From an uncultured Actinomycetes bacterium (GTDB lineage Bacteria; Actinomycetota; Acidimicrobiia; Acidimicrobiales; RAAP-2), in contig CAIKCI010000018.1 of the NCBI GenBank assembly GCA_903825895.1, positions 1 to 64,000 of the forward strand: a stretch of 64,000 bases of DNA. Reading direction: 5' to 3'. Below the pieces are notes generated by a model that saw only the letters and a list, made by a program, of their open reading frames with translations, searched no databases and was not told the DNA's origin. Shown here one piece after another: positions 16,306 to 25,863 of this stretch; position 1 is the first letter of the stretch, and each line of letters begins with the position of its first letter. Both the position numbers and the translations under genes were made by a program.

Positions 16306-19300
16306 ATGAGATCTCCCGAAGACTTAGCTCGCACGCCATCCCCGCGTCGGTCACGCCGAAGAATGTGGGTGATCATCGTTGTCGTCGCTGTCGTGGTCTT
16401 CTTCGGTTCGCTCAGATCACTTGCTGGTCTTTGGACGGACCAAATGTGGTTCGCGTCAGAGGGCCAGCAAAATGTCTTCACCACGATGCTGACGTTGAAG
16501 GTAGGCCTCTTCGTTGCCTTTGGGTTGATCTTCGCCGTTGGGCTGTGGTTCAACCTGTTCATGGTGGGCAGACTCAGTCGAACGATGGACATCACGGAAC
16601 CTGACGATGAGATGGTTCGCCGCTACCAAACCGCCGCCCAACCCTACGCGATGCGGATGTATATCGCTTTGGCGGTCGTGCTTGGCTTGATTGCCGGAAG
16701 CACCAGTATCGGCCAGTGGCAAAACTACATCCTCTTTCGTCATTCACAGTCGTTTAATGTGACTGATCCGCAGTTTGGGAAAAATGTTGGTTTTTACGTC
16801 TTCTCGCTTCCCTTCATTCAATTCCTCATTAGTTGGTTTATTGTCTCGTTGATTTTCATCACCCTCATCACCGGGCTGTTCCACTACCTCAATGGTGGGA
16901 TTCGAGCCCAACGAGGGAAACCTCGAGTGCGACCTGCGGTAAAAGTCCACCTTTCGGTCCTTCTTGCACTCATTGCACTCGGGAAAGCTGCGGGCTACTT
17001 CTATCAGCGCTATGAACTGACGACCTCAACCAATGGATACGTGGAAGGTGCGTCGTATACGGACATTCACGCTCGCCTTCCCGCTATTCAGTTGTTGTTT
17101 TGGATGTCCTTGATTGCTGCGGTCATTCTTCTGGCCAATATTTGGCGTCGGGGCTGGACCGTGCCCGTCGTGGCGATTGGACTGTGGGCCTTTGTCGCAC
17201 TGGTCATCGGAGTGATCTATCCAGCGCTGCTTCAAACGTTCAAAGTCACGCCAGCCCAAAGCACATTGGAGTCGCCCTACATAGCAAGAAATATTTCCGC
17301 GACCCGAGCAGCATTCGGACTTGATCATGTGGTGCAGCACAACTTTGCCGGAAGCAATAGCGTCGACTCCGGCTCAATTCAGGCAAATGCTGCGTCGTTA
17401 GCAAACATTCGATTGTGGGACCCCAACCCCCAGATTGCACTCCAGACGTTTAACAAACTGCAAGACCTTCGCTCGTACTACACCTTTCAATCACTTGGCG
17501 TCGACCGCTATTCCATCAACGGATCGATTATTCCGACGCTTGAAGGTGTGCGCCAACTCAATGCAAATGGCCTTCCTGCTGCCAGTTGGGTGAACACGCA
17601 CCTTGAGTACACCCATGGAACGGGCATTGTGATTGGAGCGGGGAACCAAGTACAGGCCAATGGAAACCCTTTCTTTGGCGTGGGCAACGTGCCGTCGGTA
17701 AGCCAATCGGGCTATCCCATCACGAAGCAAGCTGGTACGTACTTCGGTCTCAACGACCCGGGTTTCGTTATCGCCAATTCAAAACAGCTTGAGCTTGACT
17801 ATCAATCGCCCTCCGGCGTGAATATTGAATCGCACTACGCAGGAAAAGGTGGCGTGAAACTCTCGAGTTTTGCGATTCGAGCAGCCTTTGCCCTTCGTCT
17901 GGGCGATTTAAATCTCTTGATTTCGAACCTGATCACGCCGCAATCAAGAATCATGTCGGTTCGTGACGTACAGACAATGGCCCAGAAAGTTGCGCCATTC
18001 CTTTCTTATGACGCAGCCCCCTATGCGATCAGTATCAATGGACAGATTGACTGGGTCTTGAGTGGCTATACGACGTCCAGTATGTATCCCTACAGCCAAA
18101 ACTCCTCGAACTTGAACGTCCCACCGGGTAGCGGCATCTCTCCGGGAATCAACTACGTTCGCAACTCGGTCAAAGTCGTGATCAATGCATACTCGGGTGC
18201 GATGAAGTTTTATGTGATCGACAGCAAGGATCCCATCATCCGTGCCTACGAAGCAGAGTTTCCCTCCCTCTTTACCCCAGGGAGTTCGATGCCCTCGAAT
18301 CTTCGGGCTCACCTTCGCTACCCAGAGGACATGTTCTCGGTTCAGATGGCAACCTATGGCCGGTATCACATCACGAATACAGCGGGCTTCTATAACGCCG
18401 GTGACTCATGGAACATTTCGCCAACTGATGGAGCAGGCCCGCCAGCGCAAGCCCTTGCATCATCTACCTCGGTGAACGCACAAGGTCAGGTTGTCCAAGG
18501 ACCAAACCAGGCCATGGCGCCTCTGTATCAAGTCAACGCATTGCCAGGCTCGACGGCGCAAACATTCACCATCACAGACGCCTATGCGCCTGCGTCGGCG
18601 GGATCCCAAAACCAAAACCTTTCGGCCTTCATGGTGGGAACCAGTGATACGAATAACTACGGTCAACTCAATGTTTACGTAACGCCTTCAGGCCAGAATG
18701 TCTTAGGTCCGGTTCAAGCTGACTCTGAAATTCAGCAGAATACGGCGGTGTCATCAATCATCACGCCACTTGACCAGCATGGATCGAATGTTCTCTTGGG
18801 TAATATTCTCATGGTCCCGATCAATCAGGCCATGTTGTATCTCCGACCGCTGTATGTGACCAGTACTGCGAACTCACTACCGCAACTGAAATATGTCGTT
18901 GCCGTCTTCAACAGTCACGTCGCCATTAATTCGTCCTTATCGCTCGCAATCTCAGATGTGCTTTCTCAAAACGTCACGCTCCCGACGAATTCATCAGGCT
19001 CTGGCTCAGGATCCGGTTCGAACTCGGGAACAGGTTCTTCAGCAAATGCGGCCGCGATCGCTGCCTATCTGGCCCAAGCGCAGGCTGACTACCAAACAGC
19101 ACAAGCCGCCCTGCAGAGCGGCAATCTGGCTGCCTATCAGGCGGCGATTCAGGCAATGTACGCTCAACTTCTTGCGGCGCAAGGGGCCTTGGGTACTTCC
19201 ACAAACTCGTCAACGTCTCCGTCTGCCACCACGACGACGTCTCCGGTGACAACTCCAACCACCAAGCCCAAGACAGTGAAGAAAACGACTGCAGCGATGG

Positions 19301-19317
19301 CGAAGGTCAAGCCCTAG
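16306..19317 (+). CDS. UPF0182 family integral membrane protein
   Basis: A 1003-residue protein of the UPF0182/COG1615 family, common in Actinobacteria and of unknown function. About seven membrane helices lie in the first 315 residues (for example 20-38, 58-82, 104-124, 158-186, 203-222, 245-265, 275-297), followed by a large extracytoplasmic domain (about 320-870). The C-terminus is low in complexity: a Ser/Gly run, an Ala/Gln-rich helix (AAIAAYLAQAQADYQTAQ) and a Thr/Ser/Lys tail. The family frequently sits beside PDZ-Lon and DUF2342 genes, as here, suggesting a shared envelope process. Its stop overlaps that of the convergent VOC gene. Confidence 0.9.
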   Translation: MRSPEDLARTPSPRRSRRRMWVIIVVVAVVVFFGSLRSLAGLWTDQMWFASEGQQNVFTTMLTLKVGLFVAFGLIFAVGLWFNLFMVGRLSRTMDITEPDDEMVRRYQTAAQPYAMRMYIALAVVLGLIAGSTSIGQWQNYILFRHSQSFNVTDPQFGKNVGFYVFSLPFIQFLISWFIVSLIFITLITGLFHYLNGGIRAQRGKPRVRPAVKVHLSVLLALIALGKAAGYFYQRYELTTSTNGYVEGASYTDIHARLPAIQLLFWMSLIAAVILLANIWRRGWTVPVVAIGLWAFVALVIGVIYPALLQTFKVTPAQSTLESPYIARNISATRAAFGLDHVVQHNFAGSNSVDSGSIQANAASLANIRLWDPNPQIALQTFNKLQDLRSYYTFQSLGVDRYSINGSIIPTLEGVRQLNANGLPAASWVNTHLEYTHGTGIVIGAGNQVQANGNPFFGVGNVPSVSQSGYPITKQAGTYFGLNDPGFVIANSKQLELDYQSPSGVNIESHYAGKGGVKLSSFAIRAAFALRLGDLNLLISNLITPQSRIMSVRDVQTMAQKVAPFLSYDAAPYAISINGQIDWVLSGYTTSSMYPYSQNSSNLNVPPGSGISPGINYVRNSVKVVINAYSGAMKFYVIDSKDPIIRAYEAEFPSLFTPGSSMPSNLRAHLRYPEDMFSVQMATYGRYHITNTAGFYNAGDSWNISPTDGAGPPAQALASSTSVNAQGQVVQGPNQAMAPLYQVNALPGSTAQTFTITDAYAPASAGSQNQNLSAFMVGTSDTNNYGQLNVYVTPSGQNVLGPVQADSEIQQNTAVSSIITPLDQHGSNVLLGNILMVPINQAMLYLRPLYVTSTANSLPQLKYVVAVFNSHVAINSSLSLAISDVLSQNVTLPTNSSGSGSGSGSNSGTGSSANAAAIAAYLAQAQADYQTAQAALQSGNLAAYQAAIQAMYAQLLAAQGALGTSTNSSTSPSATTTTSPVTTPTTKPKTVKKTTAAMAKVKP

Positions 19318-19841
19318 GGTTTGCCTCGTTGCCCTGGGATTGAGATGCCAATCCCACCCTTCGTTTGAGCCCCGTAGCGCGCAATCTCTTTGGCCATGTC
19401 CAATCTGGTGGTGGTTGCTTTTGACGCGATCGTCGCCTCGTCAAGAAGATTCGCTGGGATAATCCAGCAGAGTTCTATTTCAATCCCGTCAGGATCGACG
19501 ACATAGAGCGACTTGGTCGTTCCATGATCAGAAGCACCTACTAAGGCACCGGCTGAGGCCATGACGGAAGAAAGCCGCTCAAGCTCACCAAGCGTATCGA
19601 GTTCGAAGGCTAAGTGATAGAGGCCAACGCTCGTCGTTCCTGCGGTGGGGCCCGTCAACTGGTCGCCGAGAGCGAACAGCCCGAGGTCGTGATCGTTGGT
19701 CGAGAGAGGTGCCCTGAGAAACGCAGCTTGGCCGGGAATCTCGAGAATCATTTCAAAGTCAAGAAGCCCCATCCAGAAGCTCAGACTTCGTTCAAGATTC
19801 GCAACGTAGAGTACTGCGTGGTTCAAACGAGTGACGGGCAT
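19314..19841 (-). CDS. VOC (glyoxalase/bleomycin-resistance/dioxygenase) family protein
   Basis: A 175-residue single-unit vicinal-oxygen-chelate protein. The pattern LNHAVLYVANLERSLSFW at the start, H at LYHLAFEL, and VVDPDGIEIELCW near residue 130 give the usual metal ligands His, His and Glu. The family covers dioxygenases, glyoxalases and resistance proteins, and the substrate cannot be told. ATG 19841 is chosen over longer options because AGGAGG lies eight bases upstream. The C-terminal 45 residues beyond the VOC fold are Lys/Gly-rich. Confidence 0.82.
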   Translation of the reverse strand: MPVTRLNHAVLYVANLERSLSFWMGLLDFEMILEIPGQAAFLRAPLSTNDHDLGLFALGDQLTGPTAGTTSVGLYHLAFELDTLGELERLSSVMASAGALVGASDHGTTKSLYVVDPDGIEIELCWIIPANLLDEATIASKATTTRLDMAKEIARYGAQTKGGIGISIPGQRGKP

Positions 19842-19905
19842 CGTCAAGACCTCCTGTGGAGAGATTGTACTGCTGGGTTTAAGGAGTTCATTCCTTTGCT
19901 CCTCA

Positions 19906-20757
19906 ATGTCTGAGACAATGATCATTATGACAATGTGGCTTACTCTCCTCAGGCGCAAAGAAGAGAATCTTCCCGCGGATTTGAGAGAGGCCATTCGTGA
20001 CGAATTGGCTCGCATGATCATGGAACCTTCGGGCACACTTCTTTGCTTGATTGCGAATGGACTCTTGGTCACGGTTCTTTGGTTTTTTGCCCCCATTGAT
20101 CTTTATGACTTGATCTTTAACCTTCACGGAATTTTTTACTTTCCGATTGTCTTAGCATCCTGGATGATCTCCGATGTCCCCGCGACGAACGAGTCTGCTC
20201 CTGACTCGAAGCGGATGCTCGCAGCGATGGGCGATGCTGCGATGATCACTCGGCTCTATCGCGCGAAACATTTGGTGCTGTGGCTCTTTGTCACCCCCGT
20301 CGTGATTACGGTGGCCGCTATTGTGGGTGGGTCCACGGGCGACTGGCTGACCATGGTCTTGGTGATTGGCTATGTGGCATCGGTCCCTTTGAGCTCGCTT
20401 GGGATTTCTTGTCTCCTCGGTATCATTTGGCCCTATCACCCCATTTCTTTAAAAGAACGTTGGGTCCGTCGCTCTGAGTGGAAGCACCTTTGGCTCCGCT
20501 GGGGCATCTTGATTGTGGTGCCATATATGTTGGTACCCGCTCTGGGAATGATTGCGATGGCCCCAACTTTGTGGATCTTCCATAATGTCCAAATCCATCA
20601 TCTTCACCTTGATCACTCACATATTGTGGTTGGTCTGATCGTCACCGTTCCGATTGCCGCGTGGGTCTGGTTTTGGGGGACGCGTTATGCCGCGAAACTC
20701 ACGATGAAGCGGGAAGTTCAACTTCGGCTCTACCTTTCGGACCCATCATTGGGTTGA
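19906..20757 (+). CDS. Multi-pass membrane protein of unknown function
   Basis: A protein of about 283 residues with six hydrophobic helices (roughly 44-64, 72-90, 124-146, 152-174, 203-226 and 240-262) and a basic/acidic N-terminus (LLRRKEENLPADLREAIRDE). I do not recognise a family; it has the look of a permease-like or ABC-2-type membrane subunit, but no ATPase is adjacent. Start choice is uncertain: ATG 19906 and ATG 19918 are both possible, and neither has a good binding site. It is divergent from the VOC gene and is followed by the initiator tRNA. Confidence 0.6.
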   Translation: MSETMIIMTMWLTLLRRKEENLPADLREAIRDELARMIMEPSGTLLCLIANGLLVTVLWFFAPIDLYDLIFNLHGIFYFPIVLASWMISDVPATNESAPDSKRMLAAMGDAAMITRLYRAKHLVLWLFVTPVVITVAAIVGGSTGDWLTMVLVIGYVASVPLSSLGISCLLGIIWPYHPISLKERWVRRSEWKHLWLRWGILIVVPYMLVPALGMIAMAPTLWIFHNVQIHHLHLDHSHIVVGLIVTVPIAAWVWFWGTRYAAKLTMKREVQLRLYLSDPSLG

Positions 20758-20781
20758 AACCAAGCCGGCTCAATGGGCACT

Positions 20782-20810
20782 TTGGAGATTTATGACTTTT
20801 CGCCTATCAT
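20782..20810 (+). promoter_or_regulatory. Promoter of tRNA-fMet
   Basis: TTGGAG (20782-20787) and TATCAT (20805-20810) are 17 bp apart and end 6 nt before the tRNA 5' end, the classical sigma-70 layout. Confidence 0.6.
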
Positions 20811-20816
20811 CTACTC

Positions 20817-20893
<77 letters not shown>

Positions 20894-20908
20894 TTGATTG
20901 AACAGTTG

Positions 20909-20940
20909 AGGACCGGCCCAATGGGTCGGTCCTTCTGTTT
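20909..20940 (+). terminator. Rho-independent terminator of tRNA-fMet
   Basis: AGGACCGGCCC (20909-20919) and GGGTCGGTCCT (20923-20933) form an 11-bp stem with one G:T pair and a 3-nt loop, followed by TCTGTTT. Confidence 0.85.
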
Positions 20941-20973
20941 ATGCTGCGCATCGTTCGAAGTCGTCGCAATCAT

Positions 20974-22265
20974 TTACGCATCAATCGATTCACCCAAAGT
21001 TTCACCATTTCCCTTAGCGAGATACTCAAAAGACAATCGCTGTCGCCAGCCAAGTCTCGTACGTTCGCTTCCCCTCGTCCGATTACGGCGTGTGAGAAAC
21101 CACGCCGTTCCGATGAAATAGGCACTCGCGCAAAAGTAAGCATTTCTCGCCACAACCGTCATGATGGTGATCCACAAATGTTGAATGGTGAGACCTGTCG
21201 TGAAGTTTAAATTTTGCGCTCTGAAAAAATACCAAGGTATTAAAAATACCGTGAAGGTAGCGAGGGCGCTTATGCCAAGTTTTGACTTGTAGCCGACCTC
21301 AACGGCGGCAAAGAGGAGAAGTGGGGTGAACGTAAAGTAGTGATCCCAAGAAATCGGGGACAGAATTGAAGTGACGAATAACAACGTAACGAAAGAGCTC
21401 ATTTTCCAGGAGGCGTCATAGAGACGGACTGCCGCGATGAGACCCAGAGCCAGGATGGCGCTACTGCAGGCAATCACTAGAATTACTGTGAGAGAACTCG
21501 GGAGAAAGGTAAATCTCTTAAAAAAGCTCCAGGCCGAGGCGGATTCATAGGTTGCCGCAAATGACGAATATGAATCAAAATGAGAAACTTCGCTTCCATT
21601 GAGCAGTCGGTTAAAAAAGAATGTTGTTGACTCTCTGGGCCACAAAATCCAACTGCAGCGACGAGAAGCAAAAATGAAATGAGTGCTGTGAGGGCAGCCC
21701 TCCATTTACGCTGGAAGCCCCAGAATACGATGAAGATGCCCGGATACAGTTTGATCGCTGCCGCAATCCCAGTCAGGATTCCTTTCCTCTTTCCCGCAAC
21801 GGCCAAAAAGTCGGTAGCGAGGAGGGCAAGCAAGATCGTGCTTGTTTGGCCCCAAGCAAGGCACTCGATCAGGGGAGGAAAAATCATCACCGTGACTGCT
21901 GCGGACCAAAGACTCACTCCAAACGCCAATGTCCCTCGGCGGAATCCCGAGTACGTGAACGCGACGTAGTACGTAACAGAAAGGCACAAAATAGTGAAAA
22001 TACTCCAGAGGAAGATCCCAAAAGTTTTTGAAATCAAGTGCAACGGCCAGAACAAGAAAATCGCTGGTGGCGGATAGGTAAATGCTTCAGTGGTGAATGG
22101 TGAATAAAGTCGACCGAAGTGATCGAGCACCCACATTTGGTTGATGCGGGCACTGAGGTCAGGGAAATAACCGGTGTAGTGCGATTGAAAAAGCCAGGGT
22201 CTGAAATTCCCTCCGTAGACACTCAGCCATGCCAAGAAGACAACGACAGCGATGCCGCTGAGCAA
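20974..22265 (-). pseudogene. GT87/DUF2029 polyprenol-phosphate-dependent mannosyltransferase, interrupted by a frameshift
   Basis: Two overlapping minus-strand frames together give one multi-helix GT-C type glycosyltransferase of about 430 residues, the usual DUF2029 size. The first frame (TTG 22265 onward) carries the N-terminal half with the family's periplasmic loop and YPPPAIFLFWPL and AIKLYPGIF motifs; the second (to the stop at 20974) carries helices and the SWDHYF motif. They join at a T4 run on the minus strand (21644-21647): one extra T there would restore a single frame. The gene is either inactive, read by frameshifting, or hit by a sequencing error. It would transfer mannose from a lipid carrier outside the membrane. 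The region looks more AT-rich than its neighbours. Confidence 0.75.
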
Positions 22266-22485
22266 AATGGCGACGATCGAGAATCGAAATTTAATGCTCT
22301 CCCACCCTAATGCTTTGGGTGCTGAAGGTCATATCAGGCTCAATACCAACAAAGGGAAAACATGGTGTTGGTGTGAGTTATCAATTCTAACTTCTGCTTC
22401 AAGGGAGTAGCGCTGGTACTCAACCTTGCGAAGAGTCTTGTCTTAACGATGCCAGAGGTTCCTTATTTCTGAGATGATTGATGCC

Positions 22486-23349
22486 TTAACTCAACTTAAA
22501 AACGCGCCGTGCGTTGCCCGAGAGAAATGGCTCCCAGACCTGGTCTCGGAAGGAAACATCTTCCATCTCTTCAAAGATGCGATCGAGACTGAGACCCATT
22601 GGGTAGTACCCTGCGTACATAATTTTTTCGGTTCCGCGCGTGTTGGCGTAGTCAATAATTGCCTGAGGGTAGTACTTAGGGGCAAAGGCACTCGTCATGT
22701 AATAAAGCCCGGGCCACTTGAGCATGAGTTTGACTGCCAAGTCTTCCCAAGGTTCCGCACCGTGACGCATGATGATCGTGAGTTCGGGGAAGTCAAAACA
22801 GACATCATCAAAGTGCATGACGTCTTGACACGCCGAGGGGAATCGCGGTCCAGCGATACCGGCATTCACGATGATGGGGATGTCGAGATCAACACAGGTT
22901 TGATAGATGGGGTAATAGCGACGATCGCTTATGGGTACCTGAGGGTTGCACCCGGCCGGGAAGGTCGAGACGGCAACGATGGAGAGCGTTTCATAGGCTT
23001 CGCGGATGGCACGTACTGATCCCGTGATGTCGTTGGGGTCGATCTCGAGAGAACCTCGGAAGCGGTCGGGGTAGTCCTTAAGTGCCTTGGCAGCCTGTGC
23101 GCTCCCAACGGAAATGAGACCGATGCCGATACCGTGGCGGTCCATGCCGGCGAGCGTGGTGGAGATCGCATCTTCGTCTTCGGCCAATGAATTGGGAACG
23201 TCTTTGAACATGTACTCAGCCAAGAACTCCATTTCGTTGCTCTCAGCATCTTTGGTTTGCGTGCGTAAGTAGTCGTAGTTCGCCCGAGCATTTCGAGAGG
23301 GGAACCCGATCATCAGGTCGACAACGGAGATGTCCTTCGGTCGTGGCAT
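22486..23349 (-). CDS. Amidohydrolase-2 family TIM-barrel protein lacking the metal ligands
   Basis: A 287-residue protein resembling the amidohydrolase-2 (gamma-resorcylate decarboxylase-like) family. The typical N-terminal HxH is replaced by VDLMIGF, the mid-barrel IHAG by VNAG, and the final GSDYP by AGYYP; only the MRHGAEPW block remains recognisable. With all metal ligands missing it cannot use the usual zinc chemistry. ATG 23349 is supported by AAGGAG nine bases upstream; longer frames start without a site. It is divergent from icd. The 220-bp gap 22266-22485 before it shows only a weak inverted repeat (22345-22372). Confidence 0.65.
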   Translation of the reverse strand: MPRPKDISVVDLMIGFPSRNARANYDYLRTQTKDAESNEMEFLAEYMFKDVPNSLAEDEDAISTTLAGMDRHGIGIGLISVGSAQAAKALKDYPDRFRGSLEIDPNDITGSVRAIREAYETLSIVAVSTFPAGCNPQVPISDRRYYPIYQTCVDLDIPIIVNAGIAGPRFPSACQDVMHFDDVCFDFPELTIIMRHGAEPWEDLAVKLMLKWPGLYYMTSAFAPKYYPQAIIDYANTRGTEKIMYAGYYPMGLSLDRIFEEMEDVSFRDQVWEPFLSGNARRVFKLS

Positions 23350-23423
23350 GGTCACCGACTCCTTCTCTTTGCTTCTTGGGACAACTTGTTCAGAATAGGT
23401 CGCCGTGGCGACCCAGACGGCCT

Positions 23424-23453
23424 TTGGAAGAATTCGGTAATCCGGTCTATCTT
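23424..23453 (+). promoter_or_regulatory. Promoter of icd
   Basis: TTGGAA (23424-23429) and TATCTT (23448-23453) are 18 bp apart, about 35 nt upstream of ATG 23489, leaving room for a short leader. Confidence 0.45.
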
Positions 23454-23488
23454 TGAAGGAGAAAGCCCCCCGAAAAGAAAGTCGCCAG

Positions 23489-25708
23489 ATGGCTGATTCT
23501 TCCATTATCTATACCCTCACTGACGAAGCGCCCGCGTTGGCCACCTACTCGCTGTTGCCTATCGTGCAGTCCTACGCTGCGCTCGCCGGAGTCAAGGTTG
23601 AGACGAGGGACATCTCTTTGGCCGGCAGGATCATCGCCGCATTCTCAGATCACCTCGACGCCGATCATCAAGGCAGTGATGCCCTCGCCGAATTGGCATC
23701 GATCGTCCTCACTCCAGATGCCAACGTCATCAAACTTCCGAATATCTCGGCGTCGATCCCTCAACTCAACGAAGCCATCACTGAGTTACAGTCGCAAGGA
23801 TTTGCTATCCCGGACTATCCGGCTGACCCAACGACCGATGGAGAGCGAGACGCGTTGGCTCGTTACAAGAAAGTTCTCGGTAGCGCGGTGAACCCTGTGC
23901 TTCGCCAAGGGAACTCCGATCGTCGCGCCCCAGCGTCAGTAAAGAACTACGCAAAGTCACACCCCCATCGCATGGGTGCCTGGTCACCGAACTCAAAGAC
24001 CAACGTGGCCCACATGACCGAAGGTGACTTTTTCTCGACAGAGGTCTCAGCAGTCATGGAAGCTGAGAGTCACTTGAGCGTGACGTTTGTGGATGATCAA
24101 GGGAATGCCACGCCACTTCGGGAGGATATCCCGGTGAAGTCCGGGGAAGTGATCGATGCCGCAGTGATGCGGATCACCGAACTTAGGGAATTCCTCGCTG
24201 AGCAGATCGCTCGAGCGCTCCGTGACGACGTGCTGTTTTCGGTCCATCTCAAGGCAACGATGATGAAGATTTCTGACCCCATCATTTTTGGTCACGTCGT
24301 GCGAGCGTTTTTCCCTCGGACCTTTGAACAATACGGAGCGATTCTCTCTGAAGCCGGCCTCACGCCGAACAATGGTCTGGGTTCAATTTTTGATGGTCTT
24401 GGAGACCTCCCCGAGGGTGCCGCAATTCGAGATTCGTTTGATCAAGAGATGGCCGATGGTCCTCCATTGGCCATGGTTGATTCGGATCGAGGTATTAGCA
24501 ATCTCCATGTACCTAGCGATGTCATTGTCGATGCCTCGATGCCGGCCATGATTCGTACTTCAGGCCACATGTGGGGTCCAGGTGGCGAAGAAGCGGACAC
24601 CCTAGCTGTGATTCCTGACTCGAGTTATGCCGGAATCTATCAAGTGGTGATTGATGACTGTCGGGCGAACGGTGCCTTTGACCCTTCGACCATGGGATCG
24701 TGCTCCAACGTGGGCTTGATGGCCCAAGCCGCAGAAGAGTACGGAAGCCACGATAAGACTTTTGAGATGGCAGGCCAAGGCTCTGTCGTCGTAAAAGACG
24801 GGACCACAACGGTCTTTGATATTTCTGTAGCAGAGGGTGACATCTTTCGGATGTGCCAAACCAAAGACGCAGCAATTCAAGACTGGGTGAAACTTGCGGT
24901 TACCCGAGCAAAGGCAACTGGAGATCCTGCGATTTTTTGGCTCGACGTGCGCCGTGGTCACGATGCGCAGTTGATCGCAAAGGTGAACACCGCGCTCTCG
25001 GCTCTCGATACGGATGGCTTGACGATCGACGTGATGGCACCGGCCGAGGCCATTGCGTTCACCCTTGGGCGCATCCGCCGAGGAGAGAACACGATTTCTG
25101 TTACCGGCAATGTGTTACGTGACTATCTGACGGACCTGTTCCCCATTCTGGAGTTGGGAACAAGCGCCAAGATGCTTTCTGTTGTTCCCCTGTTGAATGG
25201 TGGCGGACTGTTTGAAACAGGAGCTGGTGGGTCTGCGCCGAAGCACGTTCAACAGCTCGTCAAAGAGAACTATTTGCGATGGGACTCGCTCGGTGAGTTT
25301 CTGGCGCTGGCCGTGAGTTTTGAACACATCGCTCAAACGACAGGGAATCAGCGAGCGCAGATCTTGGCCGACGCGCTTGATCGCGCTACGGGAACATTGC
25401 TCAATGAAGATCGTAGCCCGAGTCGAAAACTTGGCGGCATAGATAATCGTGGCAGTCACTTCTATCTGGCGCTCTACTGGGCCCAAGAGTTGGCGGCCCA
25501 GACTCTTGACGGAGCCCTCGCTGCCACCTTTGGTGCGATCGCACGGCAGCTTGAAGATAAGGAAGAGACCATTGTCGGTGAACTCTTGGCTGTCCAAGGC
25601 TCACCAGCGGATCTCGGTGGGTACTACCGCCCTGATGCCAAACGTGCTGATGCGGTTATGCGTCCATCGGCGACGTTCAACCAGATTGTTGCGGGGCTGA
25701 ACGCCTAG
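23489..25708 (+). CDS. icd: Monomeric NADP-dependent isocitrate dehydrogenase
   Basis: Oxidatively decarboxylates isocitrate to 2-oxoglutarate with NADP in the TCA cycle. The 739-residue length is exactly that of the monomeric (IDH-II) class found in many actinobacteria, and the long conserved blocks [10 protein letters not shown]-like, [27 protein letters not shown] and [11 protein letters not shown] are present. ATG 23489 gives the family's standard start ([20 protein letters not shown]); an upstream in-frame TTG at 23453 adds residues not found in the family. It is monocistronic and divergent from the amidohydrolase relative. Confidence 0.96.
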   Translation: MADSSIIYTLTDEAPALATYSLLPIVQSYAALAGVKVETRDISLAGRIIAAFSDHLDADHQGSDALAELASIVLTPDANVIKLPNISASIPQLNEAITELQSQGFAIPDYPADPTTDGERDALARYKKVLGSAVNPVLRQGNSDRRAPASVKNYAKSHPHRMGAWSPNSKTNVAHMTEGDFFSTEVSAVMEAESHLSVTFVDDQGNATPLREDIPVKSGEVIDAAVMRITELREFLAEQIARALRDDVLFSVHLKATMMKISDPIIFGHVVRAFFPRTFEQYGAILSEAGLTPNNGLGSIFDGLGDLPEGAAIRDSFDQEMADGPPLAMVDSDRGISNLHVPSDVIVDASMPAMIRTSGHMWGPGGEEADTLAVIPDSSYAGIYQVVIDDCRANGAFDPSTMGSCSNVGLMAQAAEEYGSHDKTFEMAGQGSVVVKDGTTTVFDISVAEGDIFRMCQTKDAAIQDWVKLAVTRAKATGDPAIFWLDVRRGHDAQLIAKVNTALSALDTDGLTIDVMAPAEAIAFTLGRIRRGENTISVTGNVLRDYLTDLFPILELGTSAKMLSVVPLLNGGGLFETGAGGSAPKHVQQLVKENYLRWDSLGEFLALAVSFEHIAQTTGNQRAQILADALDRATGTLLNEDRSPSRKLGGIDNRGSHFYLALYWAQELAAQTLDGALAATFGAIARQLEDKEETIVGELLAVQGSPADLGGYYRPDAKRADAVMRPSATFNQIVAGLNA

Positions 25709-25863
25709 ATCAAACCGTCACGTGGCGAGATTCGGAGATCGTTGACGCTCAAAGGAGCAATTTCTGGGTTGCCGCTGATCTGCTCAGAGCAGGACTAAAG
25801 TAATCAAACCTGAGAATTACCTGAGATTCGAAGGCCGTCATTGTCGAACGTGGAAAGGTCCCT

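Noticed and set aside
22345-22372. Inverted repeat ACCAACA/TGTTGGT
   Set aside because: Short arms, 14-nt loop and no T tract; not a convincing terminator.
25783-25797. Palindrome CTGCTCAGAGCAG as terminator of icd
   Set aside because: Only a 6-bp stem, no loop and no T tract; likely chance or an operator half.
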